Shown here one piece after another: positions 51,716-61,993 of a stretch of 64,000 nucleotides of DNA. Made by a program: the position numbers and the translations under genes. This DNA is from Anthonomus grandis grandis (taxonomy: Eukaryota; Arthropoda; Insecta; Coleoptera; Curculionidae), in the NCBI RefSeq assembly GCF_022605725.1, contig NC_065546.1, positions 42,094,227 through 42,158,226 on the forward strand. The letters run 5' to 3'. The notes beneath the pieces are model-generated. The model was not told where the DNA came from. It saw nothing but the letters and a program-made list of their open reading frames with translations, and ran no database searches. The number at the start of each line of letters is the position of its first letter. The first letter of the stretch is position 1.

Positions 51716-52905
51716 GAGGTGATAAATCAATGTAGGGACAATAAAATTCCAAATGAAATAATAAACATGGAGACTCTTAAAAAGGATCTTATTCAGTTAC
51801 AAAACGTATTGTTATCTAGTGACCATGAGCTTGTCATTAAACCTCAAGATGTATCAAAATACTTGCGACTTAACATAGCATCGTGCATCGCGACAGAAAA
51901 ATCCGTAATTATAACCTCAAAGATCCCTATAAAACAGCGTGGGTATTCTTGGAAATTATATCGCGTCGTACCTATTCCGTTTGCTTGGCAAAATGAAGTA
52001 TGCATTTTCTCAGAACACGATACGTTGGTTGCTAAGTATGAAACTGAAATTAGAGTACTAGTGGGCGCTGCGCTAAAAAAAATGTAAAGTTGATAACAAA
52101 CTATGTATTTTACCACGAGCTAGCTTTTCAACAATAATAAATGCAGCATGTTATGCTAAAATGGCGGAAGACATACAAATATATGACTTAATAAAGTATT
52201 GTAAACCATCGTGTCTAAAAAATAATCAAACATTAGTCACTCAAATCGAACCAGAAAAATGTATCGTTACGTATCCACCTAAAGATTTATTACTTGAATG
52301 CGAAAATAATACACAGCAAGTTAAGATAGATCACAAAACTCCGTTAGGGGCATTAGAAATAGAAGTTCCTTGTTTTTGCTCATTAAATACTAATAAAAAA
52401 ACAATTGATACATAAATCGTATCCGTGTGATGCTAGAACAGTCGATAGTTTCAAGTATAGGCATGTTTTACCAGCTATTTGGTCGAAGTTTAAAACTTTT
52501 AAAATGAAACCTGTAACAACACATACCAATTTAGTTTTTGAAAATTTTTCTGAATGTTTAAACGATAATTGGAAGCAATCTTTACCAACTTTTGAAAATC
52601 CAAATATAAGCAAAATAATCCCAGATATGCTGGAAGCTAAGTATATAGGTAGTGATAAAATGTATAGTTTTAGGTATCATTATACTGGGAATTTGCTTAC
52701 GATTATAAATGTTATAACAACCGCTTTGTTTTTCATAGTAATTATAAGAAATCCATATTTATTAGGTTTAGGGTATACTCCAGTAGCAACGGCAATGAGC
52801 GAAGTAAGTGTAATTTTAAATGATGTAAACGCTGCCGTTCTAATTTTATTGGTAATTGTTTTTATTTTTTGGGCTTGCTTTAAATATCTGAAAGATAGAC
52901 GTTAA
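51716..52905 (+). pseudogene. Envelope-like gene, N-terminally deleted and frameshifted
   Basis: Three frames in line: about 51716-52087, 52161-52415 and 52405-52905. They resemble the ectodomain and C-terminal anchor of the envelope proteins of insect errantiviruses, the group related to baculovirus F proteins. Seen directly: a Cys-containing ectodomain, and a strongly hydrophobic segment of ~20 residues near 52837-52885 followed by a short basic tail, fitting a membrane anchor. The signal peptide and the front part, where a cleavage site and fusion region would lie, are absent. Breaks include a frameshift at the A run near 52073-52082 and another near 52405. No functional protein is expected. 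Confidence 0.65.
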
Positions 52906-53136
52906 AGAGAAACGAAAGGTAAGACGGAGGAAATTGATACGATTAATGAAATGACCGGCATTTCATTGAGCGCTTCTCAGTCGTCCGTGGCTACCCAGAC
53001 GTTAGGGAAAAGTATACTGCTGTTTTTTTTCTTTTTGTTATAGATGTTGATCGTTGCAGTCCAGAACACAAACGCTGACGAGAGGTCGATGCTCATCAAA
53101 CGTCGAGGTCGACGTTTTTCTTTCAAGAAGGGGGTG

Positions 53137-53390
53137 TGTGACGACAGACCACCTCTTTGAGAGACCACCCTGTACGAGCTAGACATCCGAAGCGCGCGTG
53201 GGCTGGGAAACAACGACTCAGCATAGTGTGTTATTGTAATTGCATAGCTAATAAAATGTACTAATAATTAGTTGTCACGTAGACACCAGAATTATAACAT
53301 CTAGGCAACTCAATATACCATCTGTTCATTAAAGCCCAACACAGTAGTATTAATTAAGCTACAAACCCCAAAGAAAGTACTGGTGTCACA
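53137..53390 (+). repeat. 3' LTR
   Basis: Near-identical copy of the 5' LTR with about six substitutions; preceded by the polypurine tract. Confidence 0.9.
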
Positions 53391-53436
53391 ATATCATATT
53401 CGTGACATCATCACTTTTATATTATATTTTTCCAGA

Positions 53437-53840
53437 TACCTGCTACACAACTGGAGTGGAATAAAATAGAACATAGTTTTGCAACTCGGTGGAATTTTCC
53501 TGGATGTGTGGGAGCGATAGACGGCAAGCTTGTAAATATAAAATGTCCAAGCAACAGTGCCTCAGCTTTTTATAATTATAAAGGCTATTTTAGTACGATA
53601 ATGTTAGCATTGGTAGACAGCAATTACTGTTTTATATATTTAGAAGTGGGCGCAGCAGAAAGAGAATCAGATGGAGGGATATTTTCACGATCTGCTTTAA
53701 AAACGGAAATTGAAGGCAAAACTCTCAATATGCCATCGAATTGTGTCATAGTGGCAGATGATGCGTTCCTTTTAAAAAAGTACACGCATGGGGTTGCCAC
53801 GCAACATCTCCAGTCAGCTTTGCTGCTAATATTATCTGTT
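53437..53840 (+). pseudogene. H3 Harbinger transposase, catalytic exon (truncated)
   Basis: After acceptor TTTTTCCAG (ends 53436) the exon reads IPATQLEWNKIEHSFATRW, GCVGAIDGKLVNIKCP with the first catalytic Asp, SASAFYNYKGYFSTIMLALV, then VIVADDAFLLKKY with the second Asp. Soon after, homology ends; the last block with the catalytic Glu is missing. The open frame continues to 53882 with unrelated sequence. Confidence 0.8.
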
Positions 53841-53885
53841 ACATACAAACTGCTGCTATTTGCTTTTTTAAAATGTTTGTAACTA

Positions 53886-55102
53886 AAATTTTGAAGTTGT
53901 GAACAACTTGGCACTTTTTGAAGGCATGTGATAATTAAAAACCACTTCTAAGCCGTGAAATTCGCTGTATTTCGACCCAAGCATATTTAAAAGATGTATG
54001 AAGCTAGCGCCGTATCGGTTGCCAGCAACCAAAATAGAGAACGAAGCAATATATTTTTAATAGATTTCTTAAAAACGTGAATTTTAATTATTTTTACTGG
54101 TATAAGGTGAATACGCATAATGACTTTGAGGTCACGTAGAAATGTCACTAAATATGAGACCGTTCTATCTTGGAAATAACTTCTTTCTTTGGGACCTTTA
54201 GAGAACAGTCTTAAATTTTGTTCATTCAAATCAAATATATTCCGTTTAAAAGTGATTAGGTTAGGAGAACTAACAATTAAGCATAAAATATTAGTAATTA
54301 TACATTATATAGTGAGGACATTATAAAAGTAAGTAGATCAATAATAATATTTTCCATGTTCCTACTGTAGATTGGGCTGAAAATATTGACCATTGGCTAA
54401 TACCCTGCATTTAGGAAGGGAAGCCAACACGTATCTTAATTAATCTTAGTATTGAATTAAATAAGTTTACAAAAAACATCTTAAATGTGTTCTAAGGCAA
54501 CAGCTGTAACTAGGAAAGTCAAGTTAAAGTACTTTCTATATAATGTAGTGGCGTTGAAGAACCGGGAGAGCGAGACACTAGAAGAAAAGTAAAAAACAAT
54601 AAAAGCGAAGAGAATAAACGTTCGGCAGAATAAATGTAGGATAATAAAGATGAGTAATTAACCGAGTAGGAAAACTGAGATATCACAGAGTGAAAAGCTT
54701 GATAATTTGTGGAAATTAATTGTTCAACACTGTTTTCAAATTTTTTTTTAATTACCCTCGGTTGCCTTATTTCAATCGGTAGGATTTATAGAACTTACCA
54801 TTATAGGACGAAGGAGTTCTAGCGTTTTTATTTGTGATAAATCTTGTTTTGTGATAGTCAATGTTAAGCGGTGTTTGTTTAATTTATAGAAAATAGATCA
54901 TGAAGTTATAAAATATATATAGACGGCATACGTTCGGAATTTTTGTCTCTTTATAAATTAAGTAGTATCTACAGTGTTTTTTATACATAATCATAAGTAT
55001 TTTACTTTGAAATATTTTAAGGCTCGAAAGGGCATTAGTGTAATAGTGTCCTCATAATATTATAATACAATATTCAGCGTAAAAGTATAGCGAGTAAGCG
55101 CC
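53886..55102. other. Unassigned spacer
   Basis: AT-rich, no gene or repeat recognised except the last ~20 bases (GCGAGTAAGCGCC), which belong to the dispersed repeat that H4 entered. Confidence 0.4.
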
Positions 55103-55317
55103 TTAAGGTCGATTCAAACACATCAGTCCCGTCACGTCACAGTTCCGGCGCCGAACGGAACAATCCGTCATAAAAAATATTCTTAATAGAAATATGCCAG
55201 CGGCGTTCACATCCATCCGTAGCCGAACAATTTTCAAACAGACAGGCTTCGACCCGTCTCACGTCCGACCGATTTTATAATCTCTGGTACGATATTTTTT
55301 GGTTTTGCCGGAAACAT

Positions 55318-55478
55318 GTCGGGCGGTACAAGTGAACAAAATAAAATTAACGACGAACAATTATTAGAATGTGTGAAAAAATATAATGTTTTATATGATT
55401 TGTCGCATGCAAAATACATGGACACTAATTTTAAAAGTAATATTTGGAAGGAAATCGGAAAAGAAATGAAAACACAAG
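55318..55478 (+). CDS. H4 MADF-BESS protein, exon 1
   Basis: MSGGTSEQNKINDEQLLECV, then KYNVLYDLSHAKYMD and SNIWKEIGKEMKTQ: first half of a MADF domain with the W-x-E-I core. Open and with a plausible start. Ends at donor G|GTACTG (55478/55479), phase 1, matching exon 2. Confidence 0.75.
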
Positions 55479-55688
55479 GTACTGAACTTCCTTTTATTAT
55501 TTTTTTTCACTATCATATTATTATAACAAGAAAAAAAACAGATTGCAATTTTTAATTTTTTTCAAGTTGCCACGGCAAAGACCCCTCTGGAGAATTAAAA
55601 TAATTTTTAAATGTGTCTCTTACTTGGAAAGCATTTCCTGTTGCATTTCCACCTTCCAAAGGCAAATTTTGCAGTTTAGAGTTTGTTC

Positions 55689-56448
55689 CTACTTTTGGCT
55701 CATTTTTGTCATAGTTGTACGTGTATCCATCATATTTTTAATAAAATTATGTAGGATGCAAGTCGCCAGTACAAGGTTATCTGCATTTTTTGGTGCTACT
55801 TGAATTCGCCTATTATAAATTCGAAATTTTTGAGATAAAATGCCAATTGTAGTTTCGACAACTCTTCTGGCACCACAATGACGGTAGTTGTAAACACGTT
55901 CTGCTATATTTAAATCCTGACGTGGATAAGGTCGCAATAAATATGTTTTCAAAGGGAATGCCTCGTCTCCTACTGTTACATATGGTGCTTTAACTCCTGT
56001 ATTCGGTAGGGTTCTGTTTTGTGGTATTTGCAGTGTTCCTAGCTGAAGTCTTTTGCCTAATGAAGAATTTGCGAAAATTCTGCCATTACTATTCTTGCCA
56101 TATTCTTCGACGTCAACCACCAAAAAATTGTAATTGGCGTCTACAAGAGCCAACAAAACAATTGAAAATGATTTCTTGTAATTAAAATAAAGCGATCCTG
56201 TGTTTGGAGGTGCTTGAATAGTAATGTGTTTACCATCCAAGGCTCACACACAGTTCGGGAAGTTCCAGTTCGTGTTGAAATCTTCAGCAATGGCCCTCCA
56301 CATGTCTTCAGTAGGTTCTGGTAGTGTCTTAGCTATCAAAACGTTGCATATGGCTTTACACGTTTCATGTACAATATTTTGCACTGTACTATGTCCTAAG
56401 CGGAAGCTAAAAGAGATCGTCAAGAAAGAGTCCCCAGTTGTCAAATAC
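55689..56448 (-). pseudogene. H4 Harbinger transposase, exon 2 (single nonsense codon)
   Basis: Reading leftward from acceptor TTTTAAG|GTATTTG at 56449/56448: YLTTGDSFLTISFSFRLGH, NWNFPNCV, then TGA at 56244-56246 exactly where Gly stands in CVGALDGKH (a GGA-to-TGA change), then ALDGKH with the first Asp, SLYFNYKKSFSIVLLALVDA, VGDEAFPLKTYLLRPYP with the second Asp, RRVVETTIGIL with the Glu, and ATCILHNFIKN to the stop at 55689. That one stop is the only lesion in this exon. It lies within the MADF-BESS intron (55479-56548). Confidence 0.88.
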
Positions 56449-56548
56449 CTTAAAAAAAACAACTGTAATGCTGTTTTTTTATGTAACATTTTAATATCAA
56501 ACCACTTTTTATATCATCTGTCACTAAAAACACATTAATTTTTTCCAG

Positions 56549-57381
56549 ATCAACTGTGTAAGACTAGATGGGGAAATATTAGAGACACATTTAAAAAATA
56601 TTTGAAAAAAAAAACATTATAAAAAGTGGACAAAGTCGTAAAGAAACAAAGAGATACAAATACGCTGATCAATTAAGTTTTTTGAAAAAACATTTTAATG
56701 AAAGAGAAACGATAACTAACATTAAGGATATTGATAACACCCAACAAGAGACTGAAGAAATAGTGCCTGCAGATGAAGAAAGTAATTCTGGTGATGAGAA
56801 AGAACAAAATGTTTCTGTAATGGATGAACGAAATGAGAAAAAGTCAAAGAGAAGATTCCTCTGCTTCAACACAAAGGACTGAAAAACTACCTATTCAAAA
56901 ACAAACTACTACATCAAAAAAGAACATCAGTAAAAGAAAAGTTACATATTCTCAGCCTACTGCTTCAGCAAAACTCATGGACTATTTAATAAACAAACGT
57001 AAGGAACAAGTTACGGCACCACCAGATGCAGTTGATGCCTTCCTAACTGGCATAACACCAGCCCTAAAATCTCTTTCGCCTCTAAATTTTCATTTTGCCA
57101 AATCAGAAATATTTTCGGTTGTACAGAAATATGAACTAAAGTCTCTTCAAGAACCAATTTATAATAATTGTAATCAACAACAATCACATGCTACAACAGC
57201 TCCTCCAATGGTATCGCCGGCATCCAGTTACCAATATTCTAATACATCAACAAGCAATACATCGATGCAATCACCTGTTTATACCCAACTGCAATCTCCA
57301 CCGCCAATACAAACTATTGATGATAATACAGGCTCTTCTCACTTTCAGGACTTGCAGGACTGTTTCCACAGATTTCATTAA
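56549..57381 (+). pseudogene. H4 MADF-BESS protein, exon 2 (two frameshifts)
   Basis: Acceptor TTTTCCAG ends at 56548. The exon reads DQLCKTRWGNIRDTFKKYL, has a frame change in the A run near 56606-56616, then YKYADQLSFLKKHF completes the MADF domain. An acidic linker follows (EEIVPADEESNSGDEKE). A second frame change near 56825-56880 leads to TASAKLMDYLINKRKEQV, the BESS motif (DAVDAFLTGITPALKSLSP, about 57023-57080), and a Gln/Ser/Thr-rich tail to the stop at 57381. Lies inside the intron of the antisense transposase. Confidence 0.8.
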
Positions 57382-57537
57382 AATATGTATTTTATATTCA
57401 AACTAGTATTAGATAGTGTTGTAGTGATTGAGAAATTTTTTAATTATTTCAGTCAGTTTCAAAAAATACCATTCGTACGTTTAAAAATTTTTAAAAAAAT
57501 ATTATTTTATAAATTTATTTATTTATTTCATACTTAC

Positions 57538-57848
57538 CTTAAACAAACTGCAAGACGCTGCCTGTGAAATAGCTCTTCTCCAGTGTGTATCCTATTTTTT
57601 CAATTCATTTGAAATTTTTGAAAACAATACGTTAAAGCAATTTTTCGACATCCTAAAATATTGATGAAATTTGACATCAGCATGAAGCAGTTCTTTATAC
57701 AGTGTCGCGTATTTTCCTTCAATATCTCTTTTTTTCCATGCATCATGGATCCATTTCCGTTTTTTTGCTTGGCTTGCTTCCGCTTCTTCCTCTTCGTCCA
57801 AACATATATACCAATTATTGTTAATTCTTCATCGGTGAAACTTGCCAT
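57538..57848 (-). pseudogene. H4 Harbinger transposase, exon 1 (broken)
   Basis: Starts MASFTDEELTIIGIYV (ATG at 57848-57846), then a frame change near 57805 into an acidic stretch and KKRKWIHDAWKKRDIEGKYA, FHQYFRMSKNCFNVLFSKI. An in-frame TAG near 57594 and a one-base change near 57565 precede RLAVCL and the donor AAG|GTAAGT (57538/57537). Position and phase of the donor match H1 and H2. Confidence 0.75.
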
Positions 57849-57995
57849 CTTTGAAACAGATTGGTCACCGACACCGAATACATTCCGTGTGTGTACGAAT
57901 AGACAAAACGAATCAGTCAAAAAAGTTCTGTGACGTAACGGCACCGGTTCGGCGCCGGAACTGTGGCGTGACTGATGTGTTTGAATCGACCTTAA

Positions 57996-58086
57996 TTCGG
58001 TTACTTCGGCGGTACGTCATCATATGGTTCCGCTCGAATGACGTCATGTCTAACAGCTGTTAGAGTCTGAATATTAATCTAAGCTA
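57996..58086. repeat. Dispersed repeat, copy 2, left part (inverted relative to copy 1)
   Basis: TCATCATATGGTT.CGCTCGAATGACGTCATG and TAACAGCTGT.AGAGTCT blocks (about 58015-58070) are the reverse complement of about 7985-8060. It is bounded left by H4 and right by the hAT element. Confidence 0.75.
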
Positions 58087-58608
58087 TACGTTGGGAAATA
58101 CAGTGATTTTTCGGTAACCGGTGAAACGGCGACAGTTAATTCTAAATCACCGTGATTTTAAACAGTGATTTGAATCACTGCAGTGACTTGAGTATACACA
58201 CATATTAAAGTTAAACCCAAAATGAAAATAAAAATAAGAACAGCTGGGTATCTGGCAACGAATACGAATTATGCAGCTCTTAACGGTTTTTTTTTCATTG
58301 ACCTTCGTCATAATATTTATTGATTTCACTATCACCACATAAATTGCTCTCAGCTTAATGTGATTTAATTCTAATGAATATAGTATGTAGCCATATTATG
58401 TAAAAATAAAATCAAGTTTCGGGTTTATGAATCACCTACATTCAAAAATAAACATTTTTTATTAATCGAACACATAACATTATTTGTAATTGGTAATAAA
58501 TTACAAAAAAAATATAAAAAACTTTTTTAAAGCAAAACCAAAACGCATAATGAAAAAACAAAAAAATTAAACTCTTTAAATAAATAAAATTAATAAAACA
58601 AAAGATGC

Positions 58609-60110
58609 TTACTTTTTTCCCAATGAAAAATTAGCATTAAGAAAAATAAGTTCTTCAGCTTTGTTAAAACTTAATTTATTTCTACGCTCAGTTAATATTA
58701 AGCCGGCTTTGGAAAACAGCCTCTCACATGGAACCGATGTTGCTGTAACACAAAGTCTTTCCTTAACAAGTTCGCTTAGGTTGGGGAAATTAAAATGCTG
58801 TTCTCTCCAAAATTTTAATGAATCCTGTCTTGGCAAAATGTCAAGTTCTAAATAACGCTGCACTTCGATAATGGATTTACTGATTGCATTATGTTTATGT
58901 TGTTGCAGTGAACTTTCTTTACTATGTTGTAAATGTCCCCATATCGAAAATTCTCCTTCTTCTTCTTCTTCGTCAACTGAGTTTAAATCATCGCACGGAT
59001 TTTCAGTTAGTTATTGCTTTTTTGTCTCAATTTTAGCAGCAACCAAAGTGACCTGTTTTTTTGTATTGTCCGCTATTCCACTGTGTTAGAATGCCAGCAA
59101 TTTGAATCGCGGATCCAAAAATTATGCCATAGTCAAAATATTACTACTAGTTTAATCTGGAATATAATCCGTCTTTTAACTTAGTTATCACACGGACTAC
59201 ACTATCGCCATGCTTTTTTTTAGAAGATTGGCACAAACAACAAATAGGTCATTAACTAAAGGAATGACATACGAACCTGTTATATAATTTTATCCACTTA
59301 TTGTTTGTGTTTTTTTTAAATGGACGCAATACTTTAGAAAGTTCCTTACATAGACTCCATTCAGAAGGACTTTTCAACAGGCACATTTTCGTGGTCTAAA
59401 ATTGCTATTGTGCTTTTTACAGCATTTTCTAAAATTACAATGCGGTCAAGCATGTAAAATGTAGAATTCCACCTAGTGGCTACGTCCTGAATTAATTTTA
59501 GTGGTTCAGCAGATGGATTAATTTGCTTTTGATATTCTGTTAGCTTTTGTGTAGCTACATATATAGCTTCGCCTAAAATGTCCAACAATTGCTCCAACTT
59601 TAGTAAAAAGATCAACAATATTGGGCTCAGACAAAGAATCTTTAACTATCAAATTTAATGTGTGGGCAAAACATCCAAAATGTTTCCACCCTGATTCCTT
59701 AATTATGGCGTTTTTAATATTGGTGGCGTTATCAGAAACTACCAAAATTATTTTATCTAACAGGTTACAATCTGATACAATTCGGTTTATTGTTGCAGCT
59801 AAATTTTGGCCATTATGATGGTCTTTCATGCGGCTGAACATTCAAGCAGCAAAGATCTTAATTGGAGGGATTAGTGTACTGGAAATTTTTTTCCTATTAG
59901 GCAGTTCATATAAGGGATTTAGTGCGTGAATAAATTCTCTAAACCCTGTGTCCTCTACAATTCTGAAGCTCTGAAAATCTTTAAAGAACAACTGCAAACA
60001 TTTTTCGTTTATATTACATGTTGCATAATAATTGTCACCTTTAACAGGCGTAAAAAAATCCAGATTTCACTAGTTTTCGCTTTTTTGGACATGTTACAAA
60101 CTGAAAATAA
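58609..60110 (-). pseudogene. hAT (BED-finger) transposase, degraded
   Basis: Reading leftward from about 60110: remains of a BED zinc finger (SEIWIFFTP, YYATCNI near 60085-60020) followed abruptly by VEDTGFREFIHALNPLYELP, so the finger's His part and some following sequence are deleted. Then FSRMKDHHNGQNLAATINR, VVSDNATNIKNAI, KHFGCFAHTLNLIVKD, and LKLIQDVATRWNSTFYML (about 59500-59440), all typical of hAT enzymes. A decayed stretch follows. From about 59003 an open frame with an acidic run leads into the C-terminal dimerisation domain (LCVTATSVPCERLFSKAG, RRNKLSFNKAEELIFLNAN) and the stop at 58609. There are several frame changes between blocks. Confidence 0.85.
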
Positions 60111-60145
60111 ACGAAATAAATTAAAATTAAAAAAACTTTTTTAAA

Positions 60146-60425
60146 TACAAGCTTATTTGAATGTACTAAAAAGAATAAAATAAACTTTTCCCTTAAAACT
60201 TTTACCATCAGTCATAACGTCCCTACACAATTTACTTAGTTGGAAAATTTTAAAAATTAAAATTAATCAGATCAAGTTATAATTTACTTCTTTATCTACA
60301 CAGGTAAATCTCGCGACAAGCTTATATATCATATAAATTGTGCAGTGACGTTAAGGTTGATGGTAAAAGTTTTAAGGGAAAAGGTTATTTTATTCTTTTT
60401 ATAGTACATTCAAATAAAAGCTTGT
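60146..60425. repeat. Long imperfect inverted repeat inside the hAT element
   Basis: Left arm about 60146-60230, right arm about 60338-60425. They share, in inverted form, ACAAGCTT, TTTGAATGTACT, AAGAATAAAATAA, CTTTTCCCTTAAAACTTTTA and ACGTC; identity is about 90% by eye. The spacer is ~105 bases. It lies between the transposase start and the right tip. Could be a nested MITE or a fold-back duplication. Confidence 0.8.
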
Positions 60426-61201
60426 AAAATACTTTAATGTATATTTTTTTATTTTTCTACAGTCATGCCGTTTATTAATTCATTCATATTATGTATTCAT
60501 TTAATTAATATTTAAAAGATTAAAAAAAATAATTCGCAGGTTACAATTTATAAAGAAAATCCGGACTAAAACAACTAAATATTTTTATTTAAAATTCACT
60601 TAGACCATAATTTAGTTACCTATACAGTTTTATTCTTACGATAACAGAAACCGGTACTGAACTAACTAAATTCTAAGTTCAATAAAATTAAAAAATTTAC
60701 AGGAAAAATTATAAAAATACACGTTTCCTTATTTGTTTACGACGCAAACAGCAGAGATAAACTAAAATTAAAAGCTTTTATTTTATCTGTGTTGAACAAA
60801 TTTACTTTAACATTGCTGGCCTATTACCCCGACTGCCGAAAGAAAAAAAAACGACAACATAACATTCGCAGAAAAAAGCGGCGCCCTTTGTCGGTATCAG
60901 TCGAGCGTTTGTGTATGTTCTCTTTGACTTGGTGCTCGCCACGTCTAAACAATATAACTGATATAAATTATAAATACCATATCTGCTAAATCATCGTTTT
61001 CCTTCACATATTACTTTTTATTTTAAATAATAATGTATATCATATTTCGAGCAGCGCGGTCATCCAATGCGTGTCGTGTCGATTGCAGTATTCGCTTCGA
61101 TCACTGATCATCGTATTTGCAAAAAGTCAATCACCGGTAGCGGCAGTGATTTTCGATTCACCGGTGAAATATCGCGGTTATCGATATATCGCCCAACACT
61201 A

Positions 61202-61300
61202 CTGAGTTTCATCGGTATTGAATTCGTTTTGAAGACTGACTTAAACCATGAAAACACCCATTTGTCTAAGTTTTCAAAACGTTTTAAGTCTAAATCCGAT
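61202..61300. repeat. Dispersed repeat, copy 2, right part
   Basis: CCATGAAAACA.CCATTTGTC and AAGTTTTCAAAACGTTTT blocks are the reverse complement of about 7880-7970. Continues copy 2 beyond the hAT insertion. Confidence 0.75.
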
Positions 61301-61993
61301 ATCATACATTTTTAGGATCATATCTAGATCGTATCAAAATACAAATTAATTTCGCCCTGATACGTTTATAAAGGGCAGACATTTGCCCAAGATGAAATAC
61401 AATAAACAAAAAAGTTACTGGCGTAAACGTAACCTCACTCATATTTTTTTCCACAGAAATAAACACAAACTAATCAAAAATCAATTTAAAAAAATATCAG
61501 TGCAACCTCACCTTTACGTTCTTCACTGTATTTTTTGCAAATCTATTCGCTCTTTTGATAATTTATTCTTTTCTGCATTTTTGTTGGGTTTAGATGTCTT
61601 AACTGCCTCATATACATTAATATTAAATAAATTAAAACTAATACTAAGAAATGTAATGCTTCTCGACACTAAAAAAATACAAAAAAATTTACATCAATAT
61701 TTATTGTTTATTATTGTATAGCTTCCCTTTGACTTTAACATAATATCGAGTCTCGGGAGACCGCGAACCTAACAAACGCTTAATGCGCCTTATACGCTTA
61801 TAAGCGCTTACTCGCCAAGTTATTTATGGCTTTAAGTTCGTGACGTTCCTTCCACCACTCCATTGACGTCTATCAATGTCAAAAAGCAGCTGTCATCAGT
61901 CAGTCCTGTCCTGTCAATTAAAAAATAAGATTGTTGATCGGAATTTGTTGTTAATTTTTTAGAAAAATAAAAGTTGAAAATATCGATTTCTTA
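61301..61993. other. Repeat tail and possible promoter region
   Basis: Near 61750-61830 the sequence AAGCGCTTACTCGCC..GTTATTTATGGCTTTAA resembles, inverted, the left flank of H4 (GCGAGTAAGCGCC, 55089) and, direct, the right flank of H2 (14062-14090). The 112-codon frame at 61383-61721 is AT-rich and judged chance. 61840-61960 may be upstream sequence of the exon at 61994. Confidence 0.4.

Larger units (their letters stand above)
50998..53390 (+). mobile_element. Ty3/gypsy (errantivirus-like) LTR element lacking pol, 2393 bp
   Basis: Two 254-base LTRs (50998-51251 and 53137-53390), TG...CA ends, differ at about 6 positions by eye (~97.6% identical). Target duplication ATAT at 50994-50997 and 53391-53394. 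A purine-rich tract (AAGAAGGGGG) precedes the 3' LTR. The 1.9 kb interior has a gag fragment followed directly by the C-terminal two-thirds of an envelope-like gene; protease, reverse transcriptase, RNase H and integrase are absent. The element sits inside the intron of Harbinger H3. It could have spread only with proteins supplied by a complete relative. Confidence 0.88.
49558..53885. mobile_element. PIF/Harbinger transposon H3, right end missing, split by an LTR element
   Basis: The left end is around 49558 (AGCGGGGTTTCCACATGCAGG) with a subterminal palindrome TACTGGCGCCAGTA at 49582-49595 and a second TACTGGCGCCA at about 49605. Genes inside: transposase N-terminal part (+, 49759-50184), MADF-BESS 3' exon (-, 50208-50830) and transposase catalytic part (+, 53437-53840). 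The right third, including the last catalytic block, MADF exon 1 and the right terminal repeat, is absent. The LTR element at 50998-53390 was inserted later. Left end approximate. Confidence 0.75.
55107..57991. mobile_element. PIF/Harbinger transposon H4, 2885 bp
   Basis: Ends GGTCGATTCAAACACATCAG in both orientations, continuing CACAGTTCCGGCGCCGAAC with few differences. Flanks are TTAA at 55103-55106 and 57992-57995, so the exact 3-bp TTA/TAA duplication cannot be told from context. MADF-BESS is on +, transposase on -, with exons interlocked as in H1 and H2. The terminal repeats differ from those of H1-H3. Confidence 0.9.
58087..61201 (-). mobile_element. hAT transposon, about 3.1 kb
   Basis: Left tip TACGTTGGGAAATA, right tip (reverse complement) TAGTGTTGGGCGATA; both are followed by short blocks around TCGGTAACCGG / TCGATAACCG and ACCGGTGAA. 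The 8-base flanks CTAAGCTA (58079-58086) and CTGAGTTT (61202-61209) agree at 5 positions, as a decayed hAT target duplication might. The uninterrupted repeat copy at 7880-8060 confirms that this DNA is an insertion. It encodes a ZBED-like transposase on the minus strand. Confidence 0.8.

Noticed and set aside
50998..53390. The LTR element as a solo composite of two ACCACCCTGTA mariner ends
   Set aside because: The ACCACCCTGTA word lies inside each LTR, not at its tip; the TG/CA ends, ATAT duplication and polypurine tract show an LTR element.
61108..61305. Apparent conserved peptide in both copies of the dispersed repeat (RFENLDKW.FSWF)
   Set aside because: Substitutions between the copies are mostly amino-acid changing and frames break soon after; better explained as a non-coding repeat.
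61383..61721. 112-codon plus-strand frame
   Set aside because: Composition (Lys, Leu, Phe, Ile) fits translation of AT-rich DNA; no domain recognised.
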